A stretch of DNA of 64,000 nt from Azospirillum brasilense (GCF_008365405.1 NZ_QOKV01000002.1:124001-188000); one strand, 5' to 3'. Positions 19,259-29,274 are shown, counted from the first letter of the stretch. Translations and numbers: made by a program. Notes: generated by a model from the sequence alone, not told the origin.

Positions 19259-20344
19259 TCACCACCCCAGGCGGCGGGACAACACCGGGCCGAGGTCGCC
19301 ACGCCACTCCTTCAATTCGGCCTCCGCCCGCTCGACCGCGCGCTGGTCGCGGTAGCGCTTGAGCGCGCGGTTCGCGTCGCCGCGCGCCTCCATGGCGGCC
19401 AGCCGCTTCGCCACCTCCGGCTCCGACGCCACGGCCTGGCGCCAACGCTCCAGCCGCACCTCCGCCACCGCGTCCACGATGGGTTGCAGCGCCGGCATGC
19501 GGCCCAGCTTCTTCACGCCGGGCGCCAAGCGGGCGGCGGCAGCGGCGGCGGCCTCCTTGGGGATGCGGGGGAAAGCCCGCTGCACCGCCTTGGTCAGCGC
19601 GTCCTTGATGTCGTCGCCGCGCTGCTTCGCCTCGGCACCCCGGGTCAGCCGCGCGACAGCGCGCGCCTGCTTCTTGGCGTGCCAGGACAGGATGCCGTCG
19701 GCGATCTCGCGCGCATCGGCGTCGAGCCAGACGACGCTCTCCGCGCCGTCCGCGAGCAGGGCCTTCACATCCTCGGAAAGCTCCGCATCGACAGCGGAGG
19801 CCACGCTGGCGAGATGCAGCGCCTTCAGCGACCGCAGCGAGCGCGCCCGCCCGTCATCGCCGCCCAGCAGTGTGGCCTCCACCAGCGCTCCGCCATCCAG
19901 CAGGCTCTGCAGAAGGTCCAAGTCGCCGTGCGTCCAGCGGCGGGCGGCGGTCAGCCGCTCCACCCGCAGGCGCAGCAGGTCGCGCACGGCCGGACGTGGC
20001 GCGGCCGGCACACAGCGTTCCACACGCCACACGCCACCCTCGAAGCGCGCCACCGCCCATTGAACACCGTTCTCGACGGGCCGGTCGGTGGGGAAGGCGC
20101 CATCCAGATTCCAACGGTCGCTGGCCCGCAGGCAGCCCTCCGGCGGCGTCTGCCACGGCGTTCCCGGCTTGGAATAGAAGCTGGGTGTCACCGGGCTGCG
20201 CAAAATGAAGCGCCAGCCTGCAACTTCCGCGGCGAGGCCGTCGGGCATGGCGGCCGGGCGAGGCGCTTCACCCAGCTTCAATAGAGGTTCGGGGGCATCC
20301 TGGCTGGGCTGAGAGGCTTCGGACGACGGGTGTTCAGACGACAT
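19259..20344 (-). CDS. Hypothetical protein, basic Ala/Arg-rich C-terminal half
   Basis: 361 residues, not recognised. The N-terminal part (about 1-140) has aromatic-rich segments (VAGWRFILRSP, WQTPPEGCLRASDRWNLDG). The C-terminal two thirds are mostly helical and charged, with many Ala, Arg and Lys and a probable coiled coil near the end (RYRDQRAVERAEAELKEW). There is no signal peptide or membrane segment. The start at 20344 is backed by GGAAGGAG six bases before it. It is a single gene converging on DUF1398. Confidence 0.65.
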   Translation of the reverse strand: MSSEHPSSEASQPSQDAPEPLLKLGEAPRPAAMPDGLAAEVAGWRFILRSPVTPSFYSKPGTPWQTPPEGCLRASDRWNLDGAFPTDRPVENGVQWAVARFEGGVWRVERCVPAAPRPAVRDLLRLRVERLTAARRWTHGDLDLLQSLLDGGALVEATLLGGDDGRARSLRSLKALHLASVASAVDAELSEDVKALLADGAESVVWLDADAREIADGILSWHAKKQARAVARLTRGAEAKQRGDDIKDALTKAVQRAFPRIPKEAAAAAAARLAPGVKKLGRMPALQPIVDAVAEVRLERWRQAVASEPEVAKRLAAMEARGDANRALKRYRDQRAVERAEAELKEWRGDLGPVLSRRLGW

Positions 20345-20525
20345 GACGGCTCCTTCCGGCGGCACTGTAGCACAGGGCGGGGCGGTGCTTTGCAACTTTA
20401 GCCGCCTCTCGACCGGCCGTTTCGAAAAGCCGTATGGAAATTTCATGAAAACAGATCCGCAATACCTGTAGTCAATTCCCGAATTTTCTTCGGAACACGA
20501 TCACGATCCGGTGTTTTGATGTCCT

Positions 20526-20539
20526 TTGACCGAAGTCAA
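20526..20539. promoter_or_regulatory. FNR/FixK-type box before the chemoreceptor
   Basis: TTGAC-CGAA-GTCAA is a perfect 14-bp dyad fitting the FNR/FixK/DNR family pattern TTGAY-N4-RTCAA. Its centre lies about 70 bp before the chemoreceptor start codon, so oxygen- or nitrogen-oxide-responsive control of that gene is plausible. The expected -10 is poor. Confidence 0.5.
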
Positions 20540-20602
20540 GGAAAGGCGTCGTGACCTGCGTTTGAGTCGATGAATGCTGTCCGTTTTTTTGAGGGTAAAT
20601 CC

Positions 20603-22693
20603 ATGCGATTATTGTCCATCAATGTCATTCTACCAGTAATTGTTGGCGGACTTGCCCTCCTGGGAATTTTCATGGCCGGCAACGCCGCGTTCGTGGCTCT
20701 TCGCGGCGTCGAAGCGGCTTCGGCCTACCGGAACGTCAATCAAGTGGCCGGCGGCTTGGTCGCCGCCGCCGGCGAGTTCGCCCTTGAGCGGGGCGCCACC
20801 AACGGTGCGTTGAACGGTGCGAGCCCGCTTTCCGCCGATCGGCTCGCCCGGTTGCGCCAGCGCCGGGACGCCGCCGACGCCGCCCTGCGCCCTGCGCTGG
20901 AGGACCTGCGTGCCATGCCCGAAATGATCCCGCACGGACTGCGCCTGGGCGCGGTGGAGGAATCGTTGGCCAGCTTCCGGGACTATCGGCGCGGGGTGGA
21001 CGAGGCGTTGGCCCGCGACGCCGACGAGCGGTCGCCGGACGTGGTGTCGGGCTTCAGCGGCACGATCACCGCTCATATCGAACGGATCGGCGCCCTGCGC
21101 CTGCTGCTGGAGGCGGTCGCTCCTCCGCCGAAACCGGCGACGCTGCAACTTGTCCAGCTGCGCGGCTACGCGGCGGATATGGCCGAACACGCCGGGCGGG
21201 AGCGCGCGCTGTTCAGCGCCCTCGTCGCCGGCAGCCGGCCGGTCGCCCCCGGACAGGCCGAAGCCCTGGCGAAGTCCCGCGGGCGGCTGGAACAGGCGTG
21301 GGATGGCATCCGCGCGCTGCGCACCCGGCCGGACATCACGCCCGATCTGGCGCGGGCCATCGACGGGGTCGAGGTCGCGTACTTCCAAGCTTTCGCCGAG
21401 ACCCGGCAGGCGGTGCTGAAGGGCGGTGCGGATGGCCGTTACCCGCTGACTCCCGACGACTGGATGAGCCAGGCGACGGCGGGCATCGATTCCATCCTCA
21501 CGCTGGCCGGCACGGTGGGCGCGGCGATCGACGCCGCGGTCGCTGGGACCGCTGAGGAGGCGCGATCCGACCTGCTCGTCAGCCTCGCCGTCTTCACGCT
21601 CAGCCTGGTTCTGGGTTTGGGGGGCTCGCTGCTGGTGATCCGGCGGATCGTCCGGCCGCTGACGGCGATGACCGGGGCCATGCGACAACTGGCCGACGGC
21701 GATCTGGCGGTCGTCATTCCCGGCACCGGGCGCCGCGACGAGATCGGCGCCATGGCGCAGGCCGTCCAGGTCTTCCAGGAACATGCCGTCGCGCGCGAGC
21801 GGCTGGAGGCGGAGCAGCTGCGCGAGCGGAAAATCCGCGAACGCCGGGCGGCCACGCTGGAACAGCTGACCCGCGGCTTCGAAGCGAAGGTGAGCGGGCT
21901 GGTCGGCACCTTGTCATCCGCCGCGACGGACATGAAGGCGACCGCGGGGTCGATGTCCGCGGCGGCTCAGCAGACCAACCACCAATCCTTTGCCGTGGCG
22001 GCGGCGTCGGAACAGGCGTCCACGAACGTGCAGACCGTAGCGGCGGCGACCGAACAGCTCACCGCGTCCATTCAGGAGATCGGCAACCGCGCCGCCCAAT
22101 CGCAGGCCATCGCGACACGGGCCGTCCAGGACACGCGGCGGACCGATGAGACGGTGAGGCTGATGGCCGGCTGCGCCCAACGCATCGGCGAGGTGGTTGG
22201 GCTGATCCAGGCGATCTCCAGCCAGACCAATCTGCTGGCGCTCAACGCCACCATCGAGGCCGCCCGCGCCGGAGACACCGGCAAGGGCTTCGCCGTCGTG
22301 GCTCACGAGGTGAAGATGCTGGCGAGCCAGACCGCCCAGGCGACCGACGACATCGCGGTCCAGATTGCCGAGATCCAGACCGTCACGCGCGACGCCGTCT
22401 CGGCGATCCGCGCCATCGGCGCCGTGATCGGCGAGGTGAACGAGATCGCCACCGCCATCGCCGCCGCTGTGGAGGAGCAGGGCGCGGCCACCCAGGAGAT
22501 CACACGCAACGTCCAGCAGGCGGCCGTCGGCACGCAGGAGGTCGCCTCCAACATCGCCGGCGTGCGGCAGGCGGCCAACGACACCGGGGCGGCGGCCACC
22601 CATGTGCTGAGCGCGGCGCAGGAGCTATCGCAGCAGGCGGAGCGGCTGAGCGGCGAGGTCGATGACTTTCTCGGCGGCGTCCGCAGTGCCTGA
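20603..22693 (+). CDS. Methyl-accepting chemotaxis protein with NIT-like sensor region
   Basis: A 696-residue transmembrane chemoreceptor: TM1 (about 8-32), a long periplasmic helical domain (about 35-320), TM2 (about 330-352), HAMP ([23 protein letters not shown]), and a signalling domain whose hairpin tip reads [20 protein letters not shown]. The periplasmic part, with [13 protein letters not shown] near the start, resembles the nitrate/nitrite-sensing (NIT) helical domain family. The start at 20603 follows GAGGG by seven bases; an upstream ATG at 20570 has no such signal. The FNR-type box upstream would fit a redox or nitrate tactic role. Confidence 0.9.
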   Translation: MRLLSINVILPVIVGGLALLGIFMAGNAAFVALRGVEAASAYRNVNQVAGGLVAAAGEFALERGATNGALNGASPLSADRLARLRQRRDAADAALRPALEDLRAMPEMIPHGLRLGAVEESLASFRDYRRGVDEALARDADERSPDVVSGFSGTITAHIERIGALRLLLEAVAPPPKPATLQLVQLRGYAADMAEHAGRERALFSALVAGSRPVAPGQAEALAKSRGRLEQAWDGIRALRTRPDITPDLARAIDGVEVAYFQAFAETRQAVLKGGADGRYPLTPDDWMSQATAGIDSILTLAGTVGAAIDAAVAGTAEEARSDLLVSLAVFTLSLVLGLGGSLLVIRRIVRPLTAMTGAMRQLADGDLAVVIPGTGRRDEIGAMAQAVQVFQEHAVARERLEAEQLRERKIRERRAATLEQLTRGFEAKVSGLVGTLSSAATDMKATAGSMSAAAQQTNHQSFAVAAASEQASTNVQTVAAATEQLTASIQEIGNRAAQSQAIATRAVQDTRRTDETVRLMAGCAQRIGEVVGLIQAISSQTNLLALNATIEAARAGDTGKGFAVVAHEVKMLASQTAQATDDIAVQIAEIQTVTRDAVSAIRAIGAVIGEVNEIATAIAAAVEEQGAATQEITRNVQQAAVGTQEVASNIAGVRQAANDTGAAATHVLSAAQELSQQAERLSGEVDDFLGGVRSA

Positions 22694-22734
22694 CCGCCGC
22701 AGTGCCTTGACCGCGCCGGTAGATCGGCCCGCGC

Positions 22735-23910
22735 TCAGTGTTGGGCGGTCTCCTCCCCGGCGCCGTCCTGGCCGAAACTGTGCAGGATGCGGGCGAAGCT
22801 GGTGGCTCCGGCGCTGCGCATGGGAACGAAGGGTTTGCCCATGCGGCGGCACAGCCCCTTCACCCGCAGGCAGGCGTCGTGGCTGACGCAATCGACGGGA
22901 CAGACCACCACGTCGGCGCGTTCCACCAGCCCTTCCAGACAGCGGGTCGTCTGCTCGAACCCGCCGTCATGGTGAAGCAGACAGCCGTTGCGCGTCTCCA
23001 CCGCCGCCCGCAGGTGGGGCAGGCTCTTGGTCCGCCCCCCCACATAGAGGATGGCCCGCCCGCCCAGGTCGGTCGGGGCCGCCGCGTCGTCCGCGGACCG
23101 ACGGCGGGGTTGCGCGACCGGGGTGTCGAGCAGGCGACGCAGCCGCTCCACCTCGGCCTCCGCATGGCGCGCGCGCATGCGCTCACTGGCGACGCGACGG
23201 TGCAGGGCGTCCATGGTGCGCAGCAGCCGCGCGTGGCCCGGCGCCCGGCCTGACGCGGCTTTCGGGGGAGTGGACGCGTTAGCGATTGGAGGAGCGGCCC
23301 GCTGTGCGGCGAGTTGCGCTTCCAATTCCCGGATGCGGGCGTCCTTCTCGGCGACGCGTTCGGCGGCGGCGCGTTCCTGCTTCGCCAGCCGGGCGGTCAT
23401 CTCGTCGCAGCGCCGGACCAGATCGCGGTTCTCGCGCAGTTGGCGGCGGTTCTCGCCCCCCATCAGGTGGGAGAGCATGTGCACGTCGGCGAAGGCGCGC
23501 ACCCGCACCGCGTCGGGCATGGCGCCGTGGCTCAGCACGCCCCAGTAGGCGGCGGCCACCTCGCCCGAGGCCACCGCGGCGGTCCACAGCGTCATCCAGC
23601 CCTCTTCGGTCGTCTCGCGCGCGAATCGCTTCACCGCGGCGGCGAAGGTCTCGTCCAACCGCTTGTGCATCAGCCGGGCTTCCGGACCGTCCTCCGCCGC
23701 CTTCTCCACGAAATAGCGATGGATGTCGTAGGGGCGGGCGTCCGCCGTGGGGACCAGCTTCAGCCGTCGGCACAGCCACGCCACGTCCTCCGACGACAGG
23801 CAGGTGCCCACGATCGAGCAGTGATACTCCGTGGGAATCGTCCACAGCTTCCGGCGCTTGGCCTGTCCCAGTACGCAGGATGGCACGGTCTTCCGACAAC
23901 GCTCACACAT
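22735..23910 (-). CDS. DUF2325-domain protein with N-terminal Cys cluster
   Basis: 391 residues from ATG 23910. The N-terminus has a Cys/His-rich element (MCERCRKTVPSC, then YHCSIVGTC near residue 30-36), a central helical coiled-coil region (about 130-250), and a C-terminal DUF2325 Rossmann-like domain (AILYVGGRTKSLPHL, HDGG, VVCPVDCVSHDACLRVKG). The function is not established. The promoter overlaps a Fur-like box nearly identical to that of exbB, which points to an iron-linked role. The start is placed downstream of ATG 23988 because the predicted transcription start lies at about 23988, and family members begin near the Cys motif. Confidence 0.8.
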   Translation of the reverse strand: MCERCRKTVPSCVLGQAKRRKLWTIPTEYHCSIVGTCLSSEDVAWLCRRLKLVPTADARPYDIHRYFVEKAAEDGPEARLMHKRLDETFAAAVKRFARETTEEGWMTLWTAAVASGEVAAAYWGVLSHGAMPDAVRVRAFADVHMLSHLMGGENRRQLRENRDLVRRCDEMTARLAKQERAAAERVAEKDARIRELEAQLAAQRAAPPIANASTPPKAASGRAPGHARLLRTMDALHRRVASERMRARHAEAEVERLRRLLDTPVAQPRRRSADDAAAPTDLGGRAILYVGGRTKSLPHLRAAVETRNGCLLHHDGGFEQTTRCLEGLVERADVVVCPVDCVSHDACLRVKGLCRRMGKPFVPMRSAGATSFARILHSFGQDGAGEETAQH

Positions 23911-24351
23911 CGTCTCCGCCCCCGATCGGCTTCGGCTGTTGGGTTTCCGGTTCCGTCCGGAGCCAGGTACGGCGGTGGAGCGGAACATGCTCCACTAATA
24001 GTGCGAATCATTCGCATTTGCAAATGAAGAGCGATGCTGGTCCGGTGCATCCTGAAGCGACGCGATCCGCTGCCGGGGACGCGCCCCAGCCGCGATAACG
24101 CGCTCGACCATCAGCCGGCGCGTGGATTCGTCCGCATCTCTGCAGGCCTGTGCGTCCGTCCTCCGCCCACGTCGGAATCCTAATTCCGAATGGCCGTTTC
24201 GCATTGCCATATGACGGAACGCCGTCCCGCTCAGACGCTCGGGCCACAAGGGTTGGGCGGCGTGGTCATCACTGGAACGCGGCCACGGGTGGGGCGCGCC
24301 CGCCAAACTGACAACGCCCCAACAACGTCGCCGGCCCCCGGAAACGAGTCC
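23911..24351. other. Intergenic region between the DUF2325 and TPR-glycosyltransferase genes
   Basis: It contains the Fur-like box and promoter of the DUF2325 gene at 23995-24026. Short minus-strand frames exist (for example 23995-24306), but they run across the Fur box and show no family resemblance or good ribosome binding site. I see no terminator hairpin after the glycosyltransferase gene. Confidence 0.5.
23995..24026 (-). promoter_or_regulatory. Fur-like box overlapping the DUF2325 promoter
   Basis: The plus strand holds TGCGAAT-C-ATTCGCA (24002-24016), a perfect 7-1-7 dyad, overlapping CATTTGCAAATG (24015-24026). On the minus strand the box is followed at once by the -10-like TATTAG (24000-23995). 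The 21-bp core matches the exbB box at 17 of 21 positions and has the same spacing to its -10. Confidence 0.7.
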
Positions 24352-27300
24352 TCACCGCGGCGAACCGGCCCGTCCGCCATAGTCCCCCAACGCCGCCGCC
24401 ATGCGCGCAATGGCCGGGGCCCAGTCGCCGGGTGCCTCCTGGTGGAACAGACGGAGCGTCGGGTACCACGGGCTGTCGGTGCGCTTCGTCAGCCAACGCC
24501 AGCAGCCGGAGAAGCGCGACAGCACCCAGACCGGCAGCCCGAGCGCGCCCGCCAGATGGGCCACCGAGGTGTCGACGGCGATGACGAGGTCGAGACAGCG
24601 CGCGAGCGCGGCGGTGTCCGCGAAATCCGTCACCTCGTCCATGCAGTCGACGATGTCCATGCCCGCCGGCGGCTCTTGCGCCTGCGCCGCCGCTGCCCCC
24701 TTCTGCAGGCTGACGAAGACCACGCCCCGAACCGCGGTCAGCGGGGCCAGCGCTGCCAGGGTCAGGCTGCGCCGCCGGTCCACCGCGTTGGCCTTGGGGC
24801 TGTGCGGCCGCGGGTCGCCGGACCACACCAGCCCGACCTTGAGCCGCCCGTCCGCCGGCAGCCGGGCGCGCCAGCGCGCCACCGCCCGCGGATCGGCGGA
24901 AAGGTAGGGGACGGCCGCCGGAATGCTGTCGAGATCCGTGCGGAACGCCCGCGGCAGGCTGAGCAGCGGGCAGTGCAGGGCGGTCGCCGGCAGCGGGTCA
25001 TGCAGGTTGTGGACGGCCCGCAGACCGGGCAGCCCTTCCATCAGCCGCCGAAGACCGCTGTGCACGGCCAGATGCACCTCGCCCCCCCGTTCGGCGACCA
25101 ACGGGGCGTAGCGCGCGAATTGCAGCACGTCGCCATGCCCCTGCTCGGCGTGCAGCAGGATGCTTCGGCCTTCCAGGGGCTCGCCGGTCCACAGCCGGCC
25201 CGGCGCCTTGGGCACGGGAAGCTCGCCGACCCGCCAGCGCTCCTCGTAATGCTCCCACCCTTCCCGGAGGCGCCCCCCCGTCAGCAAAACCAGCGACAGG
25301 TTGAAGTTGGCCTGCGGGTTCCGCGGGTCCCCTTCGAGAATCCGCCGGAACCCGGCTTCCGCCTCGTCCAGGCGCCGGAGATCCAGGCAAAGGACCGACA
25401 GCACGTTGATCGCGGCGGCATGCTCGGGAGCCAGCGCCAGGGCACGGCGGCACAGCGTCTCCGCCGCCCGGTAGTCGGCCAGCGCCGCGGCCGACGCGCG
25501 GGTGACCTCGGCCAGATTGGAATAGGCGACCGGGTGGGCCGGCGACAGGGCCACGGCGCGGCGGTAATGGGCCATGGCGGCAGCCGGATCGCCACCTTCC
25601 TGCAAGGCGTTGCCCGCGTTGTTCCAGGGGTCGGGATAGCCGGGGCGGAGCGTCATGGCCCGGTGATAGGGGGTTCGGGCCTCCGCGTGGCGCCGCTGCC
25701 CGAGCAGCGCTCCGCCAAGGTTGTTGAGGGCTTCGGGGAAGTCGGGGGCGAGGGCGACCGCCCGCCGCAGAAGGCGTTCCGCCCCCGACGGATCGCCGCG
25801 CTTCAGGCGGTCGTCGGCCAAGGCGCGCCAGGCCTGCGCCGCGTCAGGCGTCCTGCGCAGCGCGCGCCGCAGCAGCGGCTCGGCCTCCTCCCGACGGCCC
25901 AGCGAACCGAGAGCCCCGGCAAGACGACCCAGCCCTTCGCCGTCGGCCGGCACCAACGCCAGCGCCCGCCGGCAAGCGGTCGCCGCGGCCTCGGGGTTGC
26001 CCTGCTCCGACGCCGCCTGGCCGATGGCGCGCCAGGCGTCGCACAGGGCGGGCGACAGGCGCGCCGCCCGTCGGGCGAGGCGCTGGCCCGCCTCCGGCTC
26101 TCCGGCCGCCATGGCCAGCTTGGCCAGGTTGACCAGCGGCTCGGCGTAGGCGGGGTCGAGGGCGACCGCCTGCCGGAACGCGATCGCCGCGGGCCCGGCG
26201 CGGTCGGCGGTGCGGAACCGCTCCCCCAGCGAGTTGCGGAAGGCCGCGCGGCGTCCCTCCACGCCGACCGCGCGGCGGAGCCACGCCTCGGCCGCCGCCC
26301 CGCCGTCCGGGACCGGATCGGCGGTGGACAGCAGCGCCAGCCCCAGCAGATGCAGCGCGTCGCCCAGCGCCGGCTCCGCGGCCAGCGCCCGCCGGTAGCC
26401 GGCCGCGGCCTTCTCCAGCCGGCCCGCGCGGTGGGCGTCGAGGGCGGCGGCCAGCCCCGTCCTTGCTGGTTCGGGCGGCGGGACGGCGGCGGGGTGGCCG
26501 GCGGGACGGCCGGCGGAGAGTTCGCCCAGCGCCGCCGCCAGCCGGGCGATCGGCGCCTCCCAGGCGCCCGGCTCGTCCTGGTGGAACAGGCGCATGGTCG
26601 GGTACCAGGGGCTGTCCTCGCGATGGCCGAGCCAGCGCCAGCAGGCGTCGAACCGCGACAGCACCCAGACCGGCACCCCCAGCCCACCCGCCAGATGGCA
26701 CACGGAGGTGTCCACGGTGACGACGAGGTCGAGCTGTTCGATGAAGGCCGCGGTGTCGGCGAAATCGCGGATGCCGCCGGTCCGGTCGATCAGCGTCATG
26801 CCCGGCGGCGGCGCCTTGGCCTGGGCGCCGGCCTCGCCGATTTGCAAACTGTAGAAGGCGACGCCGGGAACAGCGGCCAGGGGGGCGAAGGCGGCGAGCG
26901 TCAGGCTGCGCCGCCGGTCCACGGAGTTGGCCTTGACGTCGTTCTTGCGCGGCTCCCCCGCCCACACCAGCCCGACCTTCAGCCGTGGCCCGCCCGCCGG
27001 TTGATCGCCCGCCAGTTGGTCGCGCCAGAACCGGCGGTCCGCCTCTTCAGGGCGCAGATAGGGGATGGCGGCGGGGATGGTCTCCAGCCGGGTGCCGAGC
27101 AGGCGGGGAAGGCTCAGCAGCGGCGCGCAGACGTCGCAGGCCGGCACCTCCTCGTCGAAGCCATGGACGGCCGCCACGCCGGGGGTGTTGGCGAGCAGCC
27201 GCTTCAGCAGGGGCTGGACGAGCAGGACGACGCGGCCGCCGCGCTCGGCGAGCAGGGTGGCGTAGCGCACGAAATGCAGCGTGTCGCCATGCCCCTGCTC

Positions 27301-28431
27301 GGCGACCAGCAGGATGCTCCGGCCGTTCAGCGGGCTGCCGTCCCAGGCCGGGGCATGCCGGGGGTAGGCGGAGCCCCACATCGCCCAGCGCGCCTCGTAC
27401 AGCGCCCAGCCGTGGGCGAAATCGCCCTTCTGCAGCAGCGTCAGCGACAGGTTGAAGCGGGCGACCGGGCTTTTGGCATCGAGCCGCAGGGCCCGCTTGT
27501 TCCACCGGATGCTGTCACGGGCGCCGCCGACGCTGTGGAAGGCCAGCGCCGCGTTGACCAGGGATCCCGGATGGTCGGGCGCCAGGGCGAGGGCACGTTT
27601 GACGAGGGCGGCGGCGCGCGCGAAGTCGCCGGTCATTATCCAGGACAGGGATTCCTGGGAATCCGCTTCCGGCGCCATCGGGTCGAGCCGGCGGATCCGT
27701 CGCGTCGCCCGCAGGGAACCCTCGGTGTCCGCGGCGTGCATCAGGCCGAAGGCGAGGTTGCCGTGGGCGGCGGGCCCGTCCGGGTCCAGCGCCACGGCCC
27801 GGCGCAGGACGGCCAGGGCGGGGCCGGTCTGCTTGGTTTCGCACAACGCGAGGCCGTAGGCGGCCTGCATCGCGGCGTCGCCGGGGGCGCACTGGGCGGC
27901 GCGGCGCAGCAGCCGGGCCACCGCATCCGGCTGGTTGCCCTCCTGAATCAGCGCCCCCAGGTTGCGCCACCCCGTGGCGAAGGCCGGATCGGCCACCAGG
28001 GCCCGCGCGACGAGGTGCCGGGCGGGGCGGCCCGAGCCGGCCCCCTTCAGCATCAGGCCGTAGGCGGCGAGGGCCTTGGGATAGTCCGGGCGCAACCGCA
28101 GGGCACGGGTGAAGGCAATGGCGGCCTGCCGCTTGCGTCCGGCCAGCCGCATCGCCTCGGCCAGATTGTGCATGGCCTGGGCCCGGTGGGGGGCCAGAAG
28201 CATCAGACGGGCGAAACAGCGCGCCGCCATGCGGTGGCGTCCGTCGCCCAGCGCGAGGCCGCCGAGCCGGAGCCAGGCCTCCTCGTTGGCGGAGTCGATG
28301 GACAGGAGGGCGCGGAGGCGCGCTTCGGCGCCGGCCCCCGCACCGCCGCCTGCGCATCCCGCCGCCATGGCCGGTGCGGGCGTGGGAGCCGACGGGGAAG
28401 CAAGGCGGTGCGGGGGCGAAGGAATGGGCAT
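24352..28431 (-). CDS. Giant duplicated TPR-glycosyltransferase (GT9-like) protein
   Basis: 1359 residues made of two copies of one plan: TPR repeats (about 30-340 and 650-1060), each followed by a heptosyltransferase-like domain (about 345-625 and 1065-1350). The two catalytic-type domains align along their length: GRSILLVAEQGHGD and GRSILLHAEQGHGD; NSVDRRRSLTLAAFAPL and NAVDRRRSLTLAALAPL; TVDTSVCHLAGGLG and AVDTSVAHLAGALG. No signal peptide or membrane segment is seen. TPR-GT proteins of this kind often modify surface or flagellar proteins, but no flagellar gene is in the window, so the acceptor is unknown. The exact start is uncertain. Confidence 0.85.
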   Translation of the reverse strand: MPIPSPPHRLASPSAPTPAPAMAAGCAGGGAGAGAEARLRALLSIDSANEEAWLRLGGLALGDGRHRMAARCFARLMLLAPHRAQAMHNLAEAMRLAGRKRQAAIAFTRALRLRPDYPKALAAYGLMLKGAGSGRPARHLVARALVADPAFATGWRNLGALIQEGNQPDAVARLLRRAAQCAPGDAAMQAAYGLALCETKQTGPALAVLRRAVALDPDGPAAHGNLAFGLMHAADTEGSLRATRRIRRLDPMAPEADSQESLSWIMTGDFARAAALVKRALALAPDHPGSLVNAALAFHSVGGARDSIRWNKRALRLDAKSPVARFNLSLTLLQKGDFAHGWALYEARWAMWGSAYPRHAPAWDGSPLNGRSILLVAEQGHGDTLHFVRYATLLAERGGRVVLLVQPLLKRLLANTPGVAAVHGFDEEVPACDVCAPLLSLPRLLGTRLETIPAAIPYLRPEEADRRFWRDQLAGDQPAGGPRLKVGLVWAGEPRKNDVKANSVDRRRSLTLAAFAPLAAVPGVAFYSLQIGEAGAQAKAPPPGMTLIDRTGGIRDFADTAAFIEQLDLVVTVDTSVCHLAGGLGVPVWVLSRFDACWRWLGHREDSPWYPTMRLFHQDEPGAWEAPIARLAAALGELSAGRPAGHPAAVPPPEPARTGLAAALDAHRAGRLEKAAAGYRRALAAEPALGDALHLLGLALLSTADPVPDGGAAAEAWLRRAVGVEGRRAAFRNSLGERFRTADRAGPAAIAFRQAVALDPAYAEPLVNLAKLAMAAGEPEAGQRLARRAARLSPALCDAWRAIGQAASEQGNPEAAATACRRALALVPADGEGLGRLAGALGSLGRREEAEPLLRRALRRTPDAAQAWRALADDRLKRGDPSGAERLLRRAVALAPDFPEALNNLGGALLGQRRHAEARTPYHRAMTLRPGYPDPWNNAGNALQEGGDPAAAMAHYRRAVALSPAHPVAYSNLAEVTRASAAALADYRAAETLCRRALALAPEHAAAINVLSVLCLDLRRLDEAEAGFRRILEGDPRNPQANFNLSLVLLTGGRLREGWEHYEERWRVGELPVPKAPGRLWTGEPLEGRSILLHAEQGHGDVLQFARYAPLVAERGGEVHLAVHSGLRRLMEGLPGLRAVHNLHDPLPATALHCPLLSLPRAFRTDLDSIPAAVPYLSADPRAVARWRARLPADGRLKVGLVWSGDPRPHSPKANAVDRRRSLTLAALAPLTAVRGVVFVSLQKGAAAAQAQEPPAGMDIVDCMDEVTDFADTAALARCLDLVIAVDTSVAHLAGALGLPVWVLSRFSGCWRWLTKRTDSPWYPTLRLFHQEAPGDWAPAIARMAAALGDYGGRAGSPR

Positions 28432-28495
28432 GTCGGTCCGTCGCGTGGAAGGAGGTGTCGGCAGGCAGGCGGTCGTCCGGCTGGCGGTGCGGCGG

Positions 28496-28978
28496 CTATG
28501 CCGGCCGGGTCGGCCGGAAACAGCGCGACAGAAGGTCGCTCCGGTGCCGGATCAAGGCAAGACTCCAATCGTGACGGCCGAGGACCTGAGGACGAAGGGC
28601 CTCCTCCTCCAAGGACAGGACGTCGACGCCCGCCTCCGGCGGCTGGGTGAAGCGGCCGTAGTGACGGTCGAACATGTTGCCGGGGATGCGGTGGAGCCTC
28701 ACCGTCGGCCGGTCGGTGAGCAGGTGCTGGAAGGTCTCCGACAGCAGGCTGGCGCACAGCATGTCCTCGACGCGGAGTGTCAGCAGGTTCGGATCGCGGC
28801 GGAAGCCGCCGATGAAGCGATGGCATTCCACGCGGACGCAGAGGGTGAGGACCAGCGTGTTGCGGATGGCGGGATACCAGTTCGGGTGCACCGGATCGGT
28901 CAAGACCACGCCGGTGCACCCGAGGCCGGCCTGCGGCGTCTGATTCAGGGCGGTGATGCGGTCGGTTCCCTCGGTCAT
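28496..28978 (-). CDS. Hypothetical protein upstream of the TPR-glycosyltransferase
   Basis: 160 residues, not recognised. It is mixed alpha/beta in appearance, with several Cys and His residues (VLTLCVRVECHRF near 60) and no signal peptide. Start 28978 is chosen because GAGGA lies seven bases upstream. It ends 64 bp before the TPR-glycosyltransferase on the same strand, so the two may form an operon. Confidence 0.55.
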   Translation of the reverse strand: MTEGTDRITALNQTPQAGLGCTGVVLTDPVHPNWYPAIRNTLVLTLCVRVECHRFIGGFRRDPNLLTLRVEDMLCASLLSETFQHLLTDRPTVRLHRIPGNMFDRHYGRFTQPPEAGVDVLSLEEEALRPQVLGRHDWSLALIRHRSDLLSRCFRPTRPA

Positions 28979-29131
28979 CGATGCGTCCTCGACTGCGCGG
29001 CGACCGTGGTTCAAACCCGGATGAACTCTCGCCCACGGGCATTGCCCGCGGCCATTCGCATGATTACGGAGCGCAAGCCGCAAATCAGCCTGTAAAAAAT
29101 TTATCGTTGTTTTGCAGTGTGTTATAAGATT

Positions 29132-29147
29132 TCCGTAATAATACGGA
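29132..29147. promoter_or_regulatory. Dyad upstream of the glutamate dehydrogenase gene
   Basis: TCCGTA-ATAA-TACGGA, a perfect 6-bp-arm inverted repeat inside an A+T-rich stretch (29090-29170), lies about 130 bp before the gene. It looks like an operator for a nitrogen or amino-acid regulator, but I cannot name one. Confidence 0.35.
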
Positions 29148-29274
29148 TATTTTGATCCGGGTTATTCCCCAGTAGAAAAGGCCGTCATATGCCTTAGGGG
29201 AAGTGAGCAGAACCTTCCAGGAAGGAGATGCGGCCAACCTTCGGTGCGCCTGACCGAAACCATGGGGAAAAGGA

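Noticed and set aside
23995..24306. Possible 103-residue minus-strand gene
   Set aside because: Its 3' end runs through the Fur-like box and promoter of the DUF2325 gene; no ribosome binding site or resemblance.
24190..28650. 1486-residue open frame opposite the TPR-glycosyltransferase
   Set aside because: Long open antisense frames are expected in high-GC coding DNA; composition is Arg/Gly/Gln-rich with no recognisable motif, while the minus strand carries clear TPR and GT motifs.
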